Position numbers and translations under genes: made by a program. A stretch of DNA of 49,371 bases. Source: Oscillatoria salina IIICB1. GTDB taxonomy: Bacteria; Cyanobacteriota; Cyanobacteriia; Cyanobacteriales; SIO1D9. The notes beneath the pieces are model-generated. The model made no database searches, was not told where the DNA came from, and saw only the letters and a list, made by a program, of their open reading frames with translations. The stretch spans positions 1 to 49,371 of the forward strand of contig NZ_JAAHBQ010000046.1 in the NCBI RefSeq assembly GCF_020144665.1, in the 5' to 3' direction. How positions within the stretch are numbered: the stretch's first letter is position 1; the number at the start of each line of letters is the position of its first letter. Positions 1-9,454 of this stretch are shown here, one piece after another.

Positions 1-20
1 GTTATTGAGATTAACTGAAA

Positions 21-36
21 GAGGACTAAAGTCCTC
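21..36. repeat. small hairpin, terminator-like or dispersed repeat
   Basis: Arms GAGGACT and AGTCCTC are separated by two bases, 40 bases downstream of the sugar transferase stop codon (that gene reads leftward). It could end that transcript, but there is no clear T-run. Nothing else is recognisable in bases 1-75. Confidence 0.4.
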
Positions 37-75
37 ACTACGAACTGGAATAACTTAACTGATAACTCATAACTT

Positions 76-768
76 TTAATAAGCACCTTTGCGAGTCAAA
101 ACAACAGCGATTGTTTTAAGAATTAATTTTATGTCATAAAGGGGAGACCATTTATTTTGGTAATCAATATCCATGCGGACGATATCTTCAAAATTATTTA
201 TCTGAGAGCGTCCATTAACTTGCCATTCTCCAGTAATTCCCGGTTTTACTTGCAAACGTTTGTAGTGATAACTGCAATAATTTTTAACTTCATCTGGAGT
301 TGGTGGACGGGTTCCAACTAAACTCATTTCTCCCCGGAGTACGTTCCAAAATTGCGGAAATTCGTCTATACTCGTACGTCTTAAAAATCGACCGATGCGA
401 GTAATACGGGGATCGTTTTCGTTTTTAAAGATGTGACCTTTAGCTTGATTTTTAACTAAATGTTTTTGACGCTCTGCTCCGACAATCATTGAGCGAAATT
501 TCCAGATCCAGAAGGGTTTTCCATTGAGTCCACAGCGAATTTGTTTGTAAAAAAGTGGACCCGGATCGTCTAATTGCATGATCAGATAAAGGGGAATGGC
601 AATAATACCAGTAATTGTCAAACCTACTATAGCGCCAGAAATATCGATCAGACGTTTTGTTTTGCTGCGAACGCAATAGTGAACGAATTGGTCGATTTCC
701 AAGGAAAGATCGTCGAGATTATCTAATTCGATTGTTGAAGATGGCGGAAGTTTTGATGCAGTAATCAC
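76..768 (-). CDS. sugar transferase (polyprenyl-phosphate glycosyl-1-phosphate transferase)
   Basis: Membrane enzyme of the bacterial sugar transferase family (WcaJ/WbaP-like catalytic half). It would transfer a sugar-1-phosphate to undecaprenyl phosphate, starting exopolysaccharide repeat-unit synthesis. Visible features are one hydrophobic re-entrant or membrane segment at residues 44-65, the following DDPGP (67-71), KFRSM (90-94), the catalytic-type DE pair in TSIDEFPQ (about 132-139), and GTRPP near 152. At 230 residues it is the short form without the multi-span N-terminal CoA-binding-like domain. No other polysaccharide genes lie within the window. The family call is secure; the sugar substrate is unknown. 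Confidence 0.93.
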   Translation of the reverse strand: MITASKLPPSSTIELDNLDDLSLEIDQFVHYCVRSKTKRLIDISGAIVGLTITGIIAIPLYLIMQLDDPGPLFYKQIRCGLNGKPFWIWKFRSMIVGAERQKHLVKNQAKGHIFKNENDPRITRIGRFLRRTSIDEFPQFWNVLRGEMSLVGTRPPTPDEVKNYCSYHYKRLQVKPGITGEWQVNGRSQINNFEDIVRMDIDYQNKWSPLYDIKLILKTIAVVLTRKGAY

Positions 769-919
769 AGTTAATAGATGCTTTTTGAAATTTGAGTTAA
801 ACTATTCTCAATCTGCCTACATGATACAGGACTATTTTTCCAGAAAATTAAGTCGATCGGGCAGAATGTTATTTAGACTAGCAGTGATATTTATTTTGGT
901 GCCGGATCGGAAGTATTCT

Positions 920-2626
920 TTAGTGAAGAGAAGGTAGATTGAGGCTGAGTGGTTCGACTAGCTCTTGCTTTTTTCGGGAGAGGAGAGAGGAGAAATATGC
1001 TCTGAGAAGTTGACATTGTTGGAGGTTAGGAAGATAGGAAAATTCGTTTTCTCGCTCAAACAGAGGTGCGGCGGCGATCGCTTGATATTCTGGATTGGGG
1101 TGTAGGCTTACTGCTAGTTTACTACGATCGACTTTTTGGGGTATTAATCCCGGAGGTAGTTCGCCGTTCAGTATAGCTATTAAGCGCTGTCTGCAAATGT
1201 TGGTATTTATACCACGACGTTCTAATTGTTGGATTATTTGTTCGATGGTGAAGGATTCTTCATCCACAATGCGCAAAAGTTCGCAGAGCAAAAAGAGATC
1301 GCTATATTGCTGAGAGGTTCGCTCTAAAACTTGTGGATACAAGGGTAGGTTAGCTAATCCTGTGGCTACTCGCGTTTCTCTGACTTCTTGGGTATCTTTA
1401 ATTACCGTCGCTTCTGGAAATTTAGTTGAAAGTAATTGAGTTAGCGATCGCTCTAAAGTGGCGATCGCTCCACCACTACAAATTACTGTCTCAATCAGTT
1501 CGTTGGAAATACCAGTTTGACTCAAGAGGAGGTTGAGTCGTTGGTTAATTCGTTCTAAAAAGGGATAAATTACGCGAACTTCTAAGTCTCGTCGTTTGAC
1601 TCCCCAAGTGCGATTTCCGAGTTGCGAGGTGAATTGTTCGCGATGTTGCAAAATTAGTTTGACTAACCGCGCTGCTTTTCTTTCTTGTCGTGCAAGATCG
1701 GTAGGTTGGTTGATTTCTGCGCTCAATTGTGCTTGATTTCGCGACCATTGAGGATAAATTAACTGAAGGAAAATTTCGCGATCGAGGTCGTTTCCTCCTG
1801 CGGAGATGCTAGCTAAGTAAAAATCTGAGTAAGTTAGATTTTCTGGGTTTGTAGGTAAATTTACTAGGGCTAATTCTGTGGTTGTCGCACCTGCATTAAT
1901 TATGAGGGTATAACCTGTTACGGTATTGATGCTGGGAGATTCGTCTTTTCCTGGTAAATAAGCGAGTAAGGTAGCGATCGCGTCTTCCAAAAAAAAGATT
2001 TGCTCTACTCGCTGACACAGTTTCAGCTTTAAAATTGCTTCTCTGAGGTTAAAACGATAAATTTCACCCCATCCTATCGGTGCGCTGAAAATCACTCCTT
2101 CTAGGCTCTCTAAAGCGGCTTCTAGGGCTTTTTTATCGAGTCCTACAGCCTTAACTAAAGGTCTCAAATTGAATTTGAGGTATTCTGGAGTTAAGGTTGC
2201 TAGTAAGGCTTCTAGGGCTTCCTGTATCCAATAAAGAGAAACTATTTGTTCTCCTAGTTTTAATTTCGGTAGCCACTGTTGGATCTCGCGACTGTAGTAA
2301 GGTATTCCTAATTTTAAGTAAGTTTTTAAGTTCTCGAAAAAAATTCCGCCACGGGTTTGAGTGAAGGATAATGCTTCCCAGGCGATCGTTAAGGGTGAGT
2401 TTATCTGATTTTTCTCTGACTGAGGATGGCAGTATACCGCAGTGGGTAAGCGAAAGCTAGATTTGTCACACTCGCGATCGTTGTTTGACAACCAATAAAG
2501 GGGATATTGCTTACCGTTACTCACATTTAGTAGTACCGCAGCAATACCAGTCGTACCAAAATCTATTCCTAAGTACCAGTGAGGTTCGTTTTTCTCCTCC
2601 TGGTTGAGTTTTACCGAATGAGGCAT
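920..2626 (-). CDS. Hsp70-family (DnaK-like) ATPase
   Basis: Actin-fold ATPase related to DnaK. The phosphate-1 loop GIDFGTTG is at residues 20-27, a connect-1-like EDAIATLLAYL follows mid-protein, a phosphate-2-like INAGATTTELALV comes after it, and the adenosine motif VICSGGAIATLE is near residue 390. At 568 residues it has the ATPase domain but no recognisable canonical substrate-binding domain; the last ~150 residues are helical and unassigned. It lies 64 bases downstream of the large coiled-coil gene on the same strand, so the two are probably co-transcribed. The client is unknown. A specialised chaperone-like ATPase acting with its neighbour is an inference. Confidence 0.85.
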   Translation of the reverse strand: MPHSVKLNQEEKNEPHWYLGIDFGTTGIAAVLLNVSNGKQYPLYWLSNNDRECDKSSFRLPTAVYCHPQSEKNQINSPLTIAWEALSFTQTRGGIFFENLKTYLKLGIPYYSREIQQWLPKLKLGEQIVSLYWIQEALEALLATLTPEYLKFNLRPLVKAVGLDKKALEAALESLEGVIFSAPIGWGEIYRFNLREAILKLKLCQRVEQIFFLEDAIATLLAYLPGKDESPSINTVTGYTLIINAGATTTELALVNLPTNPENLTYSDFYLASISAGGNDLDREIFLQLIYPQWSRNQAQLSAEINQPTDLARQERKAARLVKLILQHREQFTSQLGNRTWGVKRRDLEVRVIYPFLERINQRLNLLLSQTGISNELIETVICSGGAIATLERSLTQLLSTKFPEATVIKDTQEVRETRVATGLANLPLYPQVLERTSQQYSDLFLLCELLRIVDEESFTIEQIIQQLERRGINTNICRQRLIAILNGELPPGLIPQKVDRSKLAVSLHPNPEYQAIAAAPLFERENEFSYLPNLQQCQLLRAYFSSLLSRKKQELVEPLSLNLPSLH

Positions 2627-2690
2627 TTTTCCGGCTAATTTGTGTTTGGTTGTGAAATCGAGATTAGATGTATTATTCTACGTTTCTAGA

Positions 2691-5174
2691 TTAAGTTTGT
2701 AAGCGATTGCTGTTTTCGCTCGCATCGCTATTTGCTTCTAATTCTGGCGCAATTTCTTCGTTAGCGATCGCTGTTTCTTCTTCGCTGGCTACAGTTTCAG
2801 CGCTATTTGCTTCTAATTCTGGCGCAATTTCTTCGTTAGCGAGCGCTGTTTCTTCTTCGCTGGCTACAGTTTCAGCGCTATTTGCTTCTAATTCTGGCGC
2901 AATCTCTTCATTAGCGAGCGCTGTTTCTTCTTCGCTGGCTACAGTTTCAGCGCTATTTGCTTCTAATTCTGGCGCAATCTCTTCATTAGCGAGCGCTGTT
3001 TCTTCTTCGCTGGCTACAGTTTCAGCGTTATTTGCTTCTAATTCTGGCGCAATCTCTTCATTAGCGAGCGCTGTTTCTTCTTCGCTGACTACAGTTTCAG
3101 CGTTATTTGCTTCTAATTCTGGCGCAATCTCTTCATTAGCGAGCGCTGTTTCTTCTTGAATTACTGCGATATTTTCCTCTAGATGTGAGGTTGTCTGTTC
3201 CCTTGGGCGATCGCTATTATCAAATTGTTCTTCAAAAACCGATTCCGTATTTTCTTCTCCTGGTAGATTTGTCACTTCTTGCGTCGATTCTTCATCCCAA
3301 GGAGATACAATAGTAAACTCTTGAGCAAACATAAAATTTTCCGACGACTTATTCAATTCCTGATTTTGCTCAGTGTCTACTTCTTCAGACAAGCGATCCA
3401 AAGGAAAGTTCTCCAAATCTTCCTCAGCTAACAATTCTTCTGGTAATGCAAATGAATCTACCGCAGAATTTTCTTCAAATAACGAACTTTCATTGTTAAA
3501 TGAGTAATCTAAAGATTGAGATTCACTTTCAAAACGCTGTAAATCTTCACTTAGCTGCTGAAGTTTATTTTCGTCTAATACGTTTTCTAAATCTTCTCTA
3601 TCAGATTCCTGCTTATTTGTCAAGAGCAAATTTTCTTCTGGAGAAGCAGGAAGATAATCATCTTCATTGGGATCGGGTATAAACTCAAAATTAACTGGTG
3701 CGACATCGGAAGAATTTTGAGTAGGAAGTTCAATTAGCTCTGTCAAAGCATTAATTGTCTCAACCGCGTCAGAATCCTCAATCATAGCGACAGTAATGGG
3801 ATTAGTGTCGTTAGGTAAAGTAGAAACATCATCTGCATCCTCACCAAACAAAAATTCTTGAGCAGTGCGAGGTGTGGGAGCCGAAGTAAAATCTACTAAA
3901 GGAGTTAAACCACTTCCTGAAGCTGGATCTGGCAATCCTGCAAACAGAATCGCTTCCCCCCCAGGAGTTTCTAGTCGAGAAGAATGACTTGGCGATCGCC
4001 AATCAGCAAAAGATTCATCAACCGCTTCCGTAATCCGAACGAAAAGAGACTCAGATGTGCCAGTTTGTTCATTATCGGGCGATCCCAAGCGATCGGCAAT
4101 CGAAGCCAAATCTGGATTAATTTGCTCCGGGGGTAAATCCAGTTGAAAAATTGCTTCAATCGCGAGATCGCCGCTTAGGTTGCTAGACTTTTTCTCATCA
4201 CTTCTCGAAAATTCGTTATCTTCCTCACGATCTCCATCCGAGCTAATTTCTAAAAATTGCTCTTCATTTCCTAGCGCCGAATCCGCGCGAATTTCTATAC
4301 CCGCAAAAGGATAAACTTGTGGAGATAATCTTTTCCGTGCAGAAGCCAAAGATTCGCGATCGGAGGAACTTATTTGCTCTCGACTCAGCTTATTTACTTC
4401 TGGAGTAATTACTGGAGAAGAAGACAGCAAACTCACATTCAGCAATTCGCCTTTTTTGCCTAAATCGTAGAGATTTGCCAATCCTTCAGACAAAGACTGC
4501 TCGTAACTTTGTAAATCTCGTTGTAGCGTTTCCAACACCGCCCGAAAAGTCACATCCAAATTCAGCAACAAACCATCTGTTTCCTGTTGCAACCGGCGTA
4601 ACTGTTCGACCTGTTGCAATTGCTTTAAAATTAACGGAGTTTGTTCTGGATCAACTAAATCTGGTGGTTGAGACTGCAAAAACTCAGCTTCCAAATTCGA
4701 CCAAGTTTGCACCATTTGTTGCCGCAAACTAGCCTGCAAGCGAGTTGTCAGCACCTGTAAAAACTCTGCCAGTTGCTGTTGTCGCTCTTGACGTAGCTGA
4801 GTAACCTCTTGTTGCAGCAACTCTCTTTCTTGACGCAAAGCCGCCAATTCATCCCGCCAAGTTTGAACAGGATTAACCCCCACACTGTTCATTTGTTCTA
4901 CTATAGCTTCAGCGATCGCCCGATAGGGCGCGGGGTTTTGCCCAATCGCCGCAGTCATTTCTTGTTCGATCGAACTTAACTCTTCTGGAGGTGCAGTCGG
5001 AGTTACCAACTTACTATCCAGAGAAACCAAATAGCGACGAAGATTTTCGAGAACCAGCTTTTGCTCTTCAGCAACCTGATACCAATCAGCATCCGATTGA
5101 TTAGAGTCAGTCAGCAAAACGCGATCGATATCAGCGATAAGAGATTCGAGGTTTTGATCGTGTGGAAAAGTCAC
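2691..5174 (-). CDS. large acidic coiled-coil protein with C-terminal 25-residue tandem repeats
   Basis: An 827-residue protein I do not recognise. The first ~270 residues are rich in Q, L, E and R with heptad-like coiled-coil character (for example LRQERELLQQEVTQLRQER). The middle ~400 residues are acidic, S/E/D-rich and probably disordered. The C terminus carries about six near-identical 25-residue repeats of the type EEETALANEEIAPELEAN + AETVAS. There is no signal peptide or membrane segment. It sits just upstream of the Hsp70-like gene on the same strand, suggesting a partner or scaffold role (inference only). The near-identity of the repeats at DNA level points to recent expansion. Confidence 0.8.
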   Translation of the reverse strand: MTFPHDQNLESLIADIDRVLLTDSNQSDADWYQVAEEQKLVLENLRRYLVSLDSKLVTPTAPPEELSSIEQEMTAAIGQNPAPYRAIAEAIVEQMNSVGVNPVQTWRDELAALRQERELLQQEVTQLRQERQQQLAEFLQVLTTRLQASLRQQMVQTWSNLEAEFLQSQPPDLVDPEQTPLILKQLQQVEQLRRLQQETDGLLLNLDVTFRAVLETLQRDLQSYEQSLSEGLANLYDLGKKGELLNVSLLSSSPVITPEVNKLSREQISSSDRESLASARKRLSPQVYPFAGIEIRADSALGNEEQFLEISSDGDREEDNEFSRSDEKKSSNLSGDLAIEAIFQLDLPPEQINPDLASIADRLGSPDNEQTGTSESLFVRITEAVDESFADWRSPSHSSRLETPGGEAILFAGLPDPASGSGLTPLVDFTSAPTPRTAQEFLFGEDADDVSTLPNDTNPITVAMIEDSDAVETINALTELIELPTQNSSDVAPVNFEFIPDPNEDDYLPASPEENLLLTNKQESDREDLENVLDENKLQQLSEDLQRFESESQSLDYSFNNESSLFEENSAVDSFALPEELLAEEDLENFPLDRLSEEVDTEQNQELNKSSENFMFAQEFTIVSPWDEESTQEVTNLPGEENTESVFEEQFDNSDRPREQTTSHLEENIAVIQEETALANEEIAPELEANNAETVVSEEETALANEEIAPELEANNAETVASEEETALANEEIAPELEANSAETVASEEETALANEEIAPELEANSAETVASEEETALANEEIAPELEANSAETVASEEETAIANEEIAPELEANSDASENSNRLQT
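2727..3157 (-). repeat. 75-bp tandem repeat inside a coding region (about six copies)
   Basis: Near-perfect 75-bp direct repeats lie in frame with the 827-residue protein, each encoding 25 residues. The copy nearest the stop codon carries the HIP1 octamer GCGATCGC, while the others read GCGAGCGC at the same place. Differences between copies are mostly single bases (N/S, V/A, L/I). Copy number is likely to vary between strains. Confidence 0.95.
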
Positions 5175-5671
5175 AGTGACACCCTATCAGGAGAACAAAC
5201 TCCGCTTGCGGTGCAGAGAGATTTATCAGGAAAGGTTTCCAGAATATCCCCATTATAGTTACAGGTTTTCATCAACATTTTGTAAGATGTTACTTTTACC
5301 GAACGTACTATCACGCCCTGTATTTTCGGAAGACCTGCACTTTGGGAAATACTTTCTAATCATCTTACCATTGTCATTGACATCCGCATCGATCGAGTGT
5401 GTAGTTCGCCAGATCGAATCAACCTCACTTAAATTTTCGTAAGCTATGTAGATGTCGCACAACAGAGGCTCACTCAAATTCTGGATATAGAGCATAATAA
5501 CTGTGGATGCGAACGATTGGCATTTGCCGCGTCCGTTTCTGCTACAAAAGTAACTATTGCGGAAAAATACTTCTGGCTTAAGGAAAGGACGCATTAATTC
5601 TTTTTGCCCTGACAGTCCGCGATACAATTGCTACTTATCAAAAAACAGCGTTGAAATTCTGCTCATGTCTC
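5175..5671. other. intergenic region between divergent genes, no gene seen
   Basis: About 500 bases between the coiled-coil gene (leftward) and the Crp/Fnr gene (rightward). Open frames exist on both strands but lack a ribosome-binding site and show no recognisable protein features. It must hold the promoters of both flanking operons, but I could not place them. Confidence 0.5.
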
Positions 5672-6379
5672 ATGGAAGACCGACTCAACTCTCGCGAACT
5701 AAATCCCGACTTAGATAGATTAATGAACTCTGCTCCTGTTTTTGCGGGCTTACCCCCAGAAACGGTAGAGAAAGCTTTGTGCCACGTCGTTACTCGCAGT
5801 CATCCCTCCAATCAGGTAATTTTACTGGAAAACGACTGGGGTGGCTCAGTTTATTTTATTTTGGAGGGTTGGGTAAAAATCCGTACCTATAACCTTGATG
5901 GCAAAGAGGTAACTCTCAATATTATCGGTAAAGGAGAAGTTTTTGGTGAAATGGCGGCAATGGATGAAGTGCCGCGATCGACCGATGTAATTACGCTCAC
6001 ACCGACGAAAATTAGCAGCATCCCGGCTCAAGATTTTACTGAGTTGATTCGTTCGGAACCTTTGGCTGGTTTGCGTTTGGCACAATTAATGGCAAAGCGT
6101 TTGCGTCAAGTAAATCGCCGACTGCGATTGCGGGAGGCGGATAGTATGTCTCGTGTAGCGGACACGATTTTATTTTTAGCTGAGGGACAAGGAAAAGAAG
6201 TTGATGGAGTGACGGAAATTCCTAATTTACCTCACCGAGAATTAAGTAGCCTGAGCGGTTTAGCGCGGGAGACAGTAACGCGAGTGCTGACTAAGCTAGA
6301 AAAGAAGGGGCTGATTGTCAGGGAAAATAATGTGCTTCGCATTCCCGATACCTCAGCTTTGGAAAGAATTATTACTTAG
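5672..6379 (+). CDS. Crp/Fnr-family transcriptional regulator
   Basis: An N-terminal cyclic-nucleotide-binding-like beta-barrel (roughly residues 20-140; GKGEVFGEMAAMDEVPRSTDVITL resembles the phosphate-binding cassette) is followed by a C-terminal winged helix with LSGLARETVTRVLTKLEKKGLI as recognition helix and wing. The ATG at 5672 is preferred over an upstream in-frame TTG at 5651; neither has a convincing Shine-Dalgarno. PRSTD differs from the RTA consensus of true cAMP binders, so the ligand is uncertain. It is the first gene of an operon: only five bases separate it from the DUF2232 gene. The regulon is unknown. Confidence 0.9.
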   Translation: MEDRLNSRELNPDLDRLMNSAPVFAGLPPETVEKALCHVVTRSHPSNQVILLENDWGGSVYFILEGWVKIRTYNLDGKEVTLNIIGKGEVFGEMAAMDEVPRSTDVITLTPTKISSIPAQDFTELIRSEPLAGLRLAQLMAKRLRQVNRRLRLREADSMSRVADTILFLAEGQGKEVDGVTEIPNLPHRELSSLSGLARETVTRVLTKLEKKGLIVRENNVLRIPDTSALERIIT

Positions 6380-6384
6380 GATTA

Positions 6385-7134
6385 ATGAGCGAATCACCAC
6401 CAGGATCGAGCGATCCGTTAATTGATGAAAGTAACTGGGTTGACAATGATGATTCTCCCTCGGAATCTTTAACACCGAAAGCTAACTCTCAACAGTCACC
6501 AACCCGTATGTTTAGCCCTCATGCACCGATCGCGATGGTGGAAACGGCTTTTTTAGCAAGTACGGCAAGTTTGATCTGGCTGATTAATTATTATTTTCCG
6601 CCGGGACCTTTGCTGAAAATTTTTTTTCCCATCCCGATCGCTTTGGTTTATTTGCGACGAGGTTCCCGCGCTGGTTGGATGGCGGCATTGGTTTCTTTTC
6701 TGTTACTGTCTGTGTTGATGGGTCCGACTCGTAGTATTGTCTTTCTGATGCCTTATGGTTTGATGGGCGTGCAGTTGGGGGCGATGTGGCAGCGTGGTAG
6801 TGGTTGGCTCTGGACGATTTTTTTGGGTACGCCGCTCGGGGCGATTGGTTTCTTTTTCCGTTTTTGGCTGTTTTCGATTCTCTTGGGTGAAGACCTTTGG
6901 GTTTATGTGATTACCCAAGTTACGGAACTACTGGAATGGATTTTTATCAAGTTAGGTTTGCTGGCAACTCCCAGTGTGTTTTTGATTCAGATCATTGCCA
7001 TTGTGACAATTTTTATTAATAATCTCATTTATCTGTTTGTGGTTCATCTGGTGGCTTTGGCTGTTCTCGATCGCCTGGGAAATCCAATTCCACGACCTCC
7101 TCAATGGGTGCAAGTGATTCTCGATTACGAATGA
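6385..7134 (+). CDS. DUF2232 integral membrane protein
   Basis: A 249-residue protein with a ~45-residue acidic, S/P-rich cytoplasmic N terminus followed by about six hydrophobic segments (near residues 50-70, 75-92, 95-115, 118-135, 140-165 and 195-225). It matches the cyanobacterial DUF2232 family in hydropathy and overall pattern. The family has no firm function; some members resemble small-molecule transporter membrane components. It lies in an operon between a Crp/Fnr regulator and a cobT-like gene and overlaps the latter by ATGA. That context makes a link to cobamide or nucleotide uptake conceivable, as inference. Confidence 0.82.
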   Translation: MSESPPGSSDPLIDESNWVDNDDSPSESLTPKANSQQSPTRMFSPHAPIAMVETAFLASTASLIWLINYYFPPGPLLKIFFPIPIALVYLRRGSRAGWMAALVSFLLLSVLMGPTRSIVFLMPYGLMGVQLGAMWQRGSGWLWTIFLGTPLGAIGFFFRFWLFSILLGEDLWVYVITQVTELLEWIFIKLGLLATPSVFLIQIIAIVTIFINNLIYLFVVHLVALAVLDRLGNPIPRPPQWVQVILDYE

Positions 7135-8273
7135 CGGTTCAAGTTTATACTCGCTCTGAACAAGGAAATTGGTGGTTGCAGCGCTATCAAGGGAAACTAC
7201 CAATTTTTGCTTGTATTTTGGGTTTTACGGCAACGGGCTTGATTGAGGGGATTTCGGCGGCGGGGGCAACTCCGGCGGCGCGACGCTATACGGCGATCGC
7301 TGATGCTGAGTTTTTGGTTAATGGGGTTCGCCCTCGTCCTCGCTTTCCTTTACCTCCTTTGGATTTGGGCATTTCTCCGGTTTTTATCTCTCGTGCTGTG
7401 CTTGAGGGTTGCCAAATTCCGGTTTTTGTGCTAAATGCCGGTTTACCTCGATCGCCAGCAATTGAGGCGATCGCGCTCGGTGGTAGTCCTGCTAGATGTC
7501 TGACTTCTGGTCGCTCTTTACCTTTGGCTACGGTTAAACATTTGTTTGCTCAAGGTTTACGTTGGGGAGAGCAATTTGCGGCTCAAGTTGGAGACGGTTA
7601 TTTAATTGTTTCTGAATGCGTTGTGGGCGGTACGACTACGGCTTTAAGCGTTCTGACTGCTTTGGGTGTTGATGCTGCTGGGAAGGTGAATAGCTCTCAT
7701 TCTCGCTGCAATCACGAGCAAAAATGGGAGGTAGTTCAAGCAGGTTTACGTGCGGCTGGGTTATTACCAGAAATAATTGCGAAAAATTGTGATTTTGTCG
7801 ATCCCCTAGAGATTATTGCTGCTGTTGGCGATCCCATGCAGGTTGTGGCTGCGGGAATGGCGATCGCTGCTTCGCGTAGCTGCGGCGTTCTTTTGGCTGG
7901 CGGTACACAAATGCTGGCAGTTTCTGCTTTAGCTAAAAAAATAGCTCGCGATCGCCAGCTTGAATGGCAACCAAAACAAGTCGTAGTCGGTACTACTTCT
8001 TGGGTAGTTCTCGATTCTACTGGAGATACTATCGGGTTAGCAAAAGAGCTGGGAGATTTGTCGTTGTTAGCAACTAAACTCAGTTTTGCTCGCTCTCGCT
8101 ATGCTCAACTACAAGTTTACGAACAAGGCTATGTCAAGGAAGGTGTAGGTGCAGGTGGAGCAGCGATCGCTGCTTCTCTCTACCAAGGTTGGACTTCTAG
8201 ACAATTACTTAATTCAATTGAAGCACTTGTGGAGCGCTATCAAAGCTGTCTTGCTGAGCTTGAAAGTTCTTGA
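7131..8273 (+). CDS. cobT: CobT-like nicotinate-nucleotide phosphoribosyltransferase (TIGR00303 type)
   Basis: Resembles the cyanobacterial/archaeal branch of nicotinate-nucleotide:dimethylbenzimidazole phosphoribosyltransferase, which would activate the lower-ligand base for cobamide synthesis. Recognisable stretches are GFTATGLIEGISAAGATP at the N terminus, GGTTTALSVLTALGVDAAGKV mid-protein and GGTQMLAV. The ATG at 7131 overlaps the DUF2232 stop (ATGA); an earlier in-frame ATG at 7104 would force a longer overlap and adds an unrelated leader. Many cyanobacteria make pseudocobalamin with adenine as lower ligand, so the true base substrate may not be dimethylbenzimidazole. Last gene of the three-gene operon. 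Confidence 0.87.
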   Translation: MTVQVYTRSEQGNWWLQRYQGKLPIFACILGFTATGLIEGISAAGATPAARRYTAIADAEFLVNGVRPRPRFPLPPLDLGISPVFISRAVLEGCQIPVFVLNAGLPRSPAIEAIALGGSPARCLTSGRSLPLATVKHLFAQGLRWGEQFAAQVGDGYLIVSECVVGGTTTALSVLTALGVDAAGKVNSSHSRCNHEQKWEVVQAGLRAAGLLPEIIAKNCDFVDPLEIIAAVGDPMQVVAAGMAIAASRSCGVLLAGGTQMLAVSALAKKIARDRQLEWQPKQVVVGTTSWVVLDSTGDTIGLAKELGDLSLLATKLSFARSRYAQLQVYEQGYVKEGVGAGGAAIAASLYQGWTSRQLLNSIEALVERYQSCLAELESS

Positions 8274-8388
8274 CGGTCAGTTTCCCAATTTTGTATAAAT
8301 ATTCAACTTAGAGTTTTTCCTATCCAAGCCTGGAAAGCTATCAACCTCTTTCTCTTTTCCTCCCGAACAATTATTGATTTTTACCACT

Positions 8389-8787
8389 CTAGACGTGAAT
8401 TCTCCGAGCCAATAATTGCTCTTCCAAAGCAGCAATTCGATTATAAGCTGCTGTCAGTTGCACGGTTAGCCGTCGAATTTGAATTTCTGGTGGTAAATTC
8501 TTCTCGCTATCGTATTCGGTATGACTGTCCCAACTACTATCGTCATTGAGAATATCTTTGTGGCTCATTAACAATTCGTTACTGTCTTGATTTCGCCGCT
8601 CTACTCGTCTAAATTCTACTGTATCGGAAAAATTTTCCTTGAGCTGGGCAGATTGCTCTTGCTTGTCCGTTACAAATGTTGATATTTGATTGCTCAAATG
8701 CTCAACTATCTGGTACAGTCCATCTACTTTTTGATTGAGGTCGATAATTTGATTTTGAAGTCGATCCATAACATCACCAATTGTCAC
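8389..8787 (-). CDS. coiled-coil protein of unknown function
   Basis: A 132-residue soluble protein with two helical stretches: residues 5-50 (LQNQIIDLNQKVDGLYQIVEHL, heptad-like) and 100-130 (RRLTVQLTAAYNRIAALEEQLL), joined by a charged, probably disordered linker. No catalytic motif or signal sequence. It stands alone, convergent with the cobT-like gene. Coding is supported by a consistent open frame, cyanobacterial codon use and coiled-coil periodicity. No function is proposed. Confidence 0.7.
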   Translation of the reverse strand: MTIGDVMDRLQNQIIDLNQKVDGLYQIVEHLSNQISTFVTDKQEQSAQLKENFSDTVEFRRVERRNQDSNELLMSHKDILNDDSSWDSHTEYDSEKNLPPEIQIRRLTVQLTAAYNRIAALEEQLLARRIHV

Positions 8788-9454
8788 AGTTATATTCTAT
8801 TTCATCTTAAGTGCTTTAGCCGAATTTCCTGACTGATTTCTACTTTATTTAATCTTTGAAGCCGAGCGCAATTTGCCAAGTAAATTACTGTAAATACCGA
8901 TACAGTCTCTTTGGTCATTCTCACGTTCATCAGTCTCAAATTCAGTTACTTTCGCTGCTAATTCAGCTTCACTTGCTGACGAGAGCGCAACTAAATTTTT
9001 TCCTGGAACAAGTTAAGCAAATATACTTAAGTCTCTCGGCAAGATAAAAAACGCTCAAAACTTTGACAGCTAAGAGGTACAAAGTTGGGTTTCTCGAAAA
9101 ATTCTGGGAAAAATGCTCGCCTGTACTTTAGTCTTCACCAGAAAAACTGTGAAAATTTTCTGACTAAAATGAGCAAGCTTAACCTAGTGAAACTAATCGA
9201 TCGCTGAAAAGCTAATTAAGAATATTAATTATTGGCTTGATGAAGAAAATATTCTTAAATTAGCCCTAGACACAAATCCCAGTGTAATTTCAGCTACTTT
9301 GGCAAAAAAGGCATAATTTTAAGTCTTCGATCGCTGAGAGCGAAGATTTGAGTATACACCGAAAATTTACTAATTTTCTCAAAAGAAACAAATTAACTAA
9401 AGTTGGCGATCGCCAAAACAATACTAGAGGCTACGAGTTTGATAAAGTAGAGTT
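8788..9454. other. 667-base intergenic region, no gene recognised
   Basis: A/T-rich stretch between divergent genes. A 63-codon frame at 8856-9047 has no ATG-plus-ribosome-site and no protein-like composition. It contains HIP1-like GATCGCTGA pieces and a weak inverted repeat around 9322-9347. The promoter of the solute-binding protein gene should be near its right end. Confidence 0.5.

Noticed and set aside
2707-3159. 150-residue open frame on the plus strand rich in SSLATVSALFASNSGAI repeats
   Set aside because: It is the mirror of the 75-bp coding repeats on the minus strand; it has no ribosome site and exists only because the repeat lacks stops.
5259-5627. 122-residue open frame on the minus strand
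   Set aside because: No ATG with ribosome site and no family-like features; it lies in the control region between two divergent operons.
7104-7130. Upstream ATG for the cobT-like gene
   Set aside because: Adds nine residues unlike the family and a 31-base overlap; ATG at 7131 overlaps the stop in the usual ATGA manner.
8856-9047. 63-residue open frame on the plus strand
   Set aside because: No ribosome site, composition unlike neighbouring genes, and ends at random.
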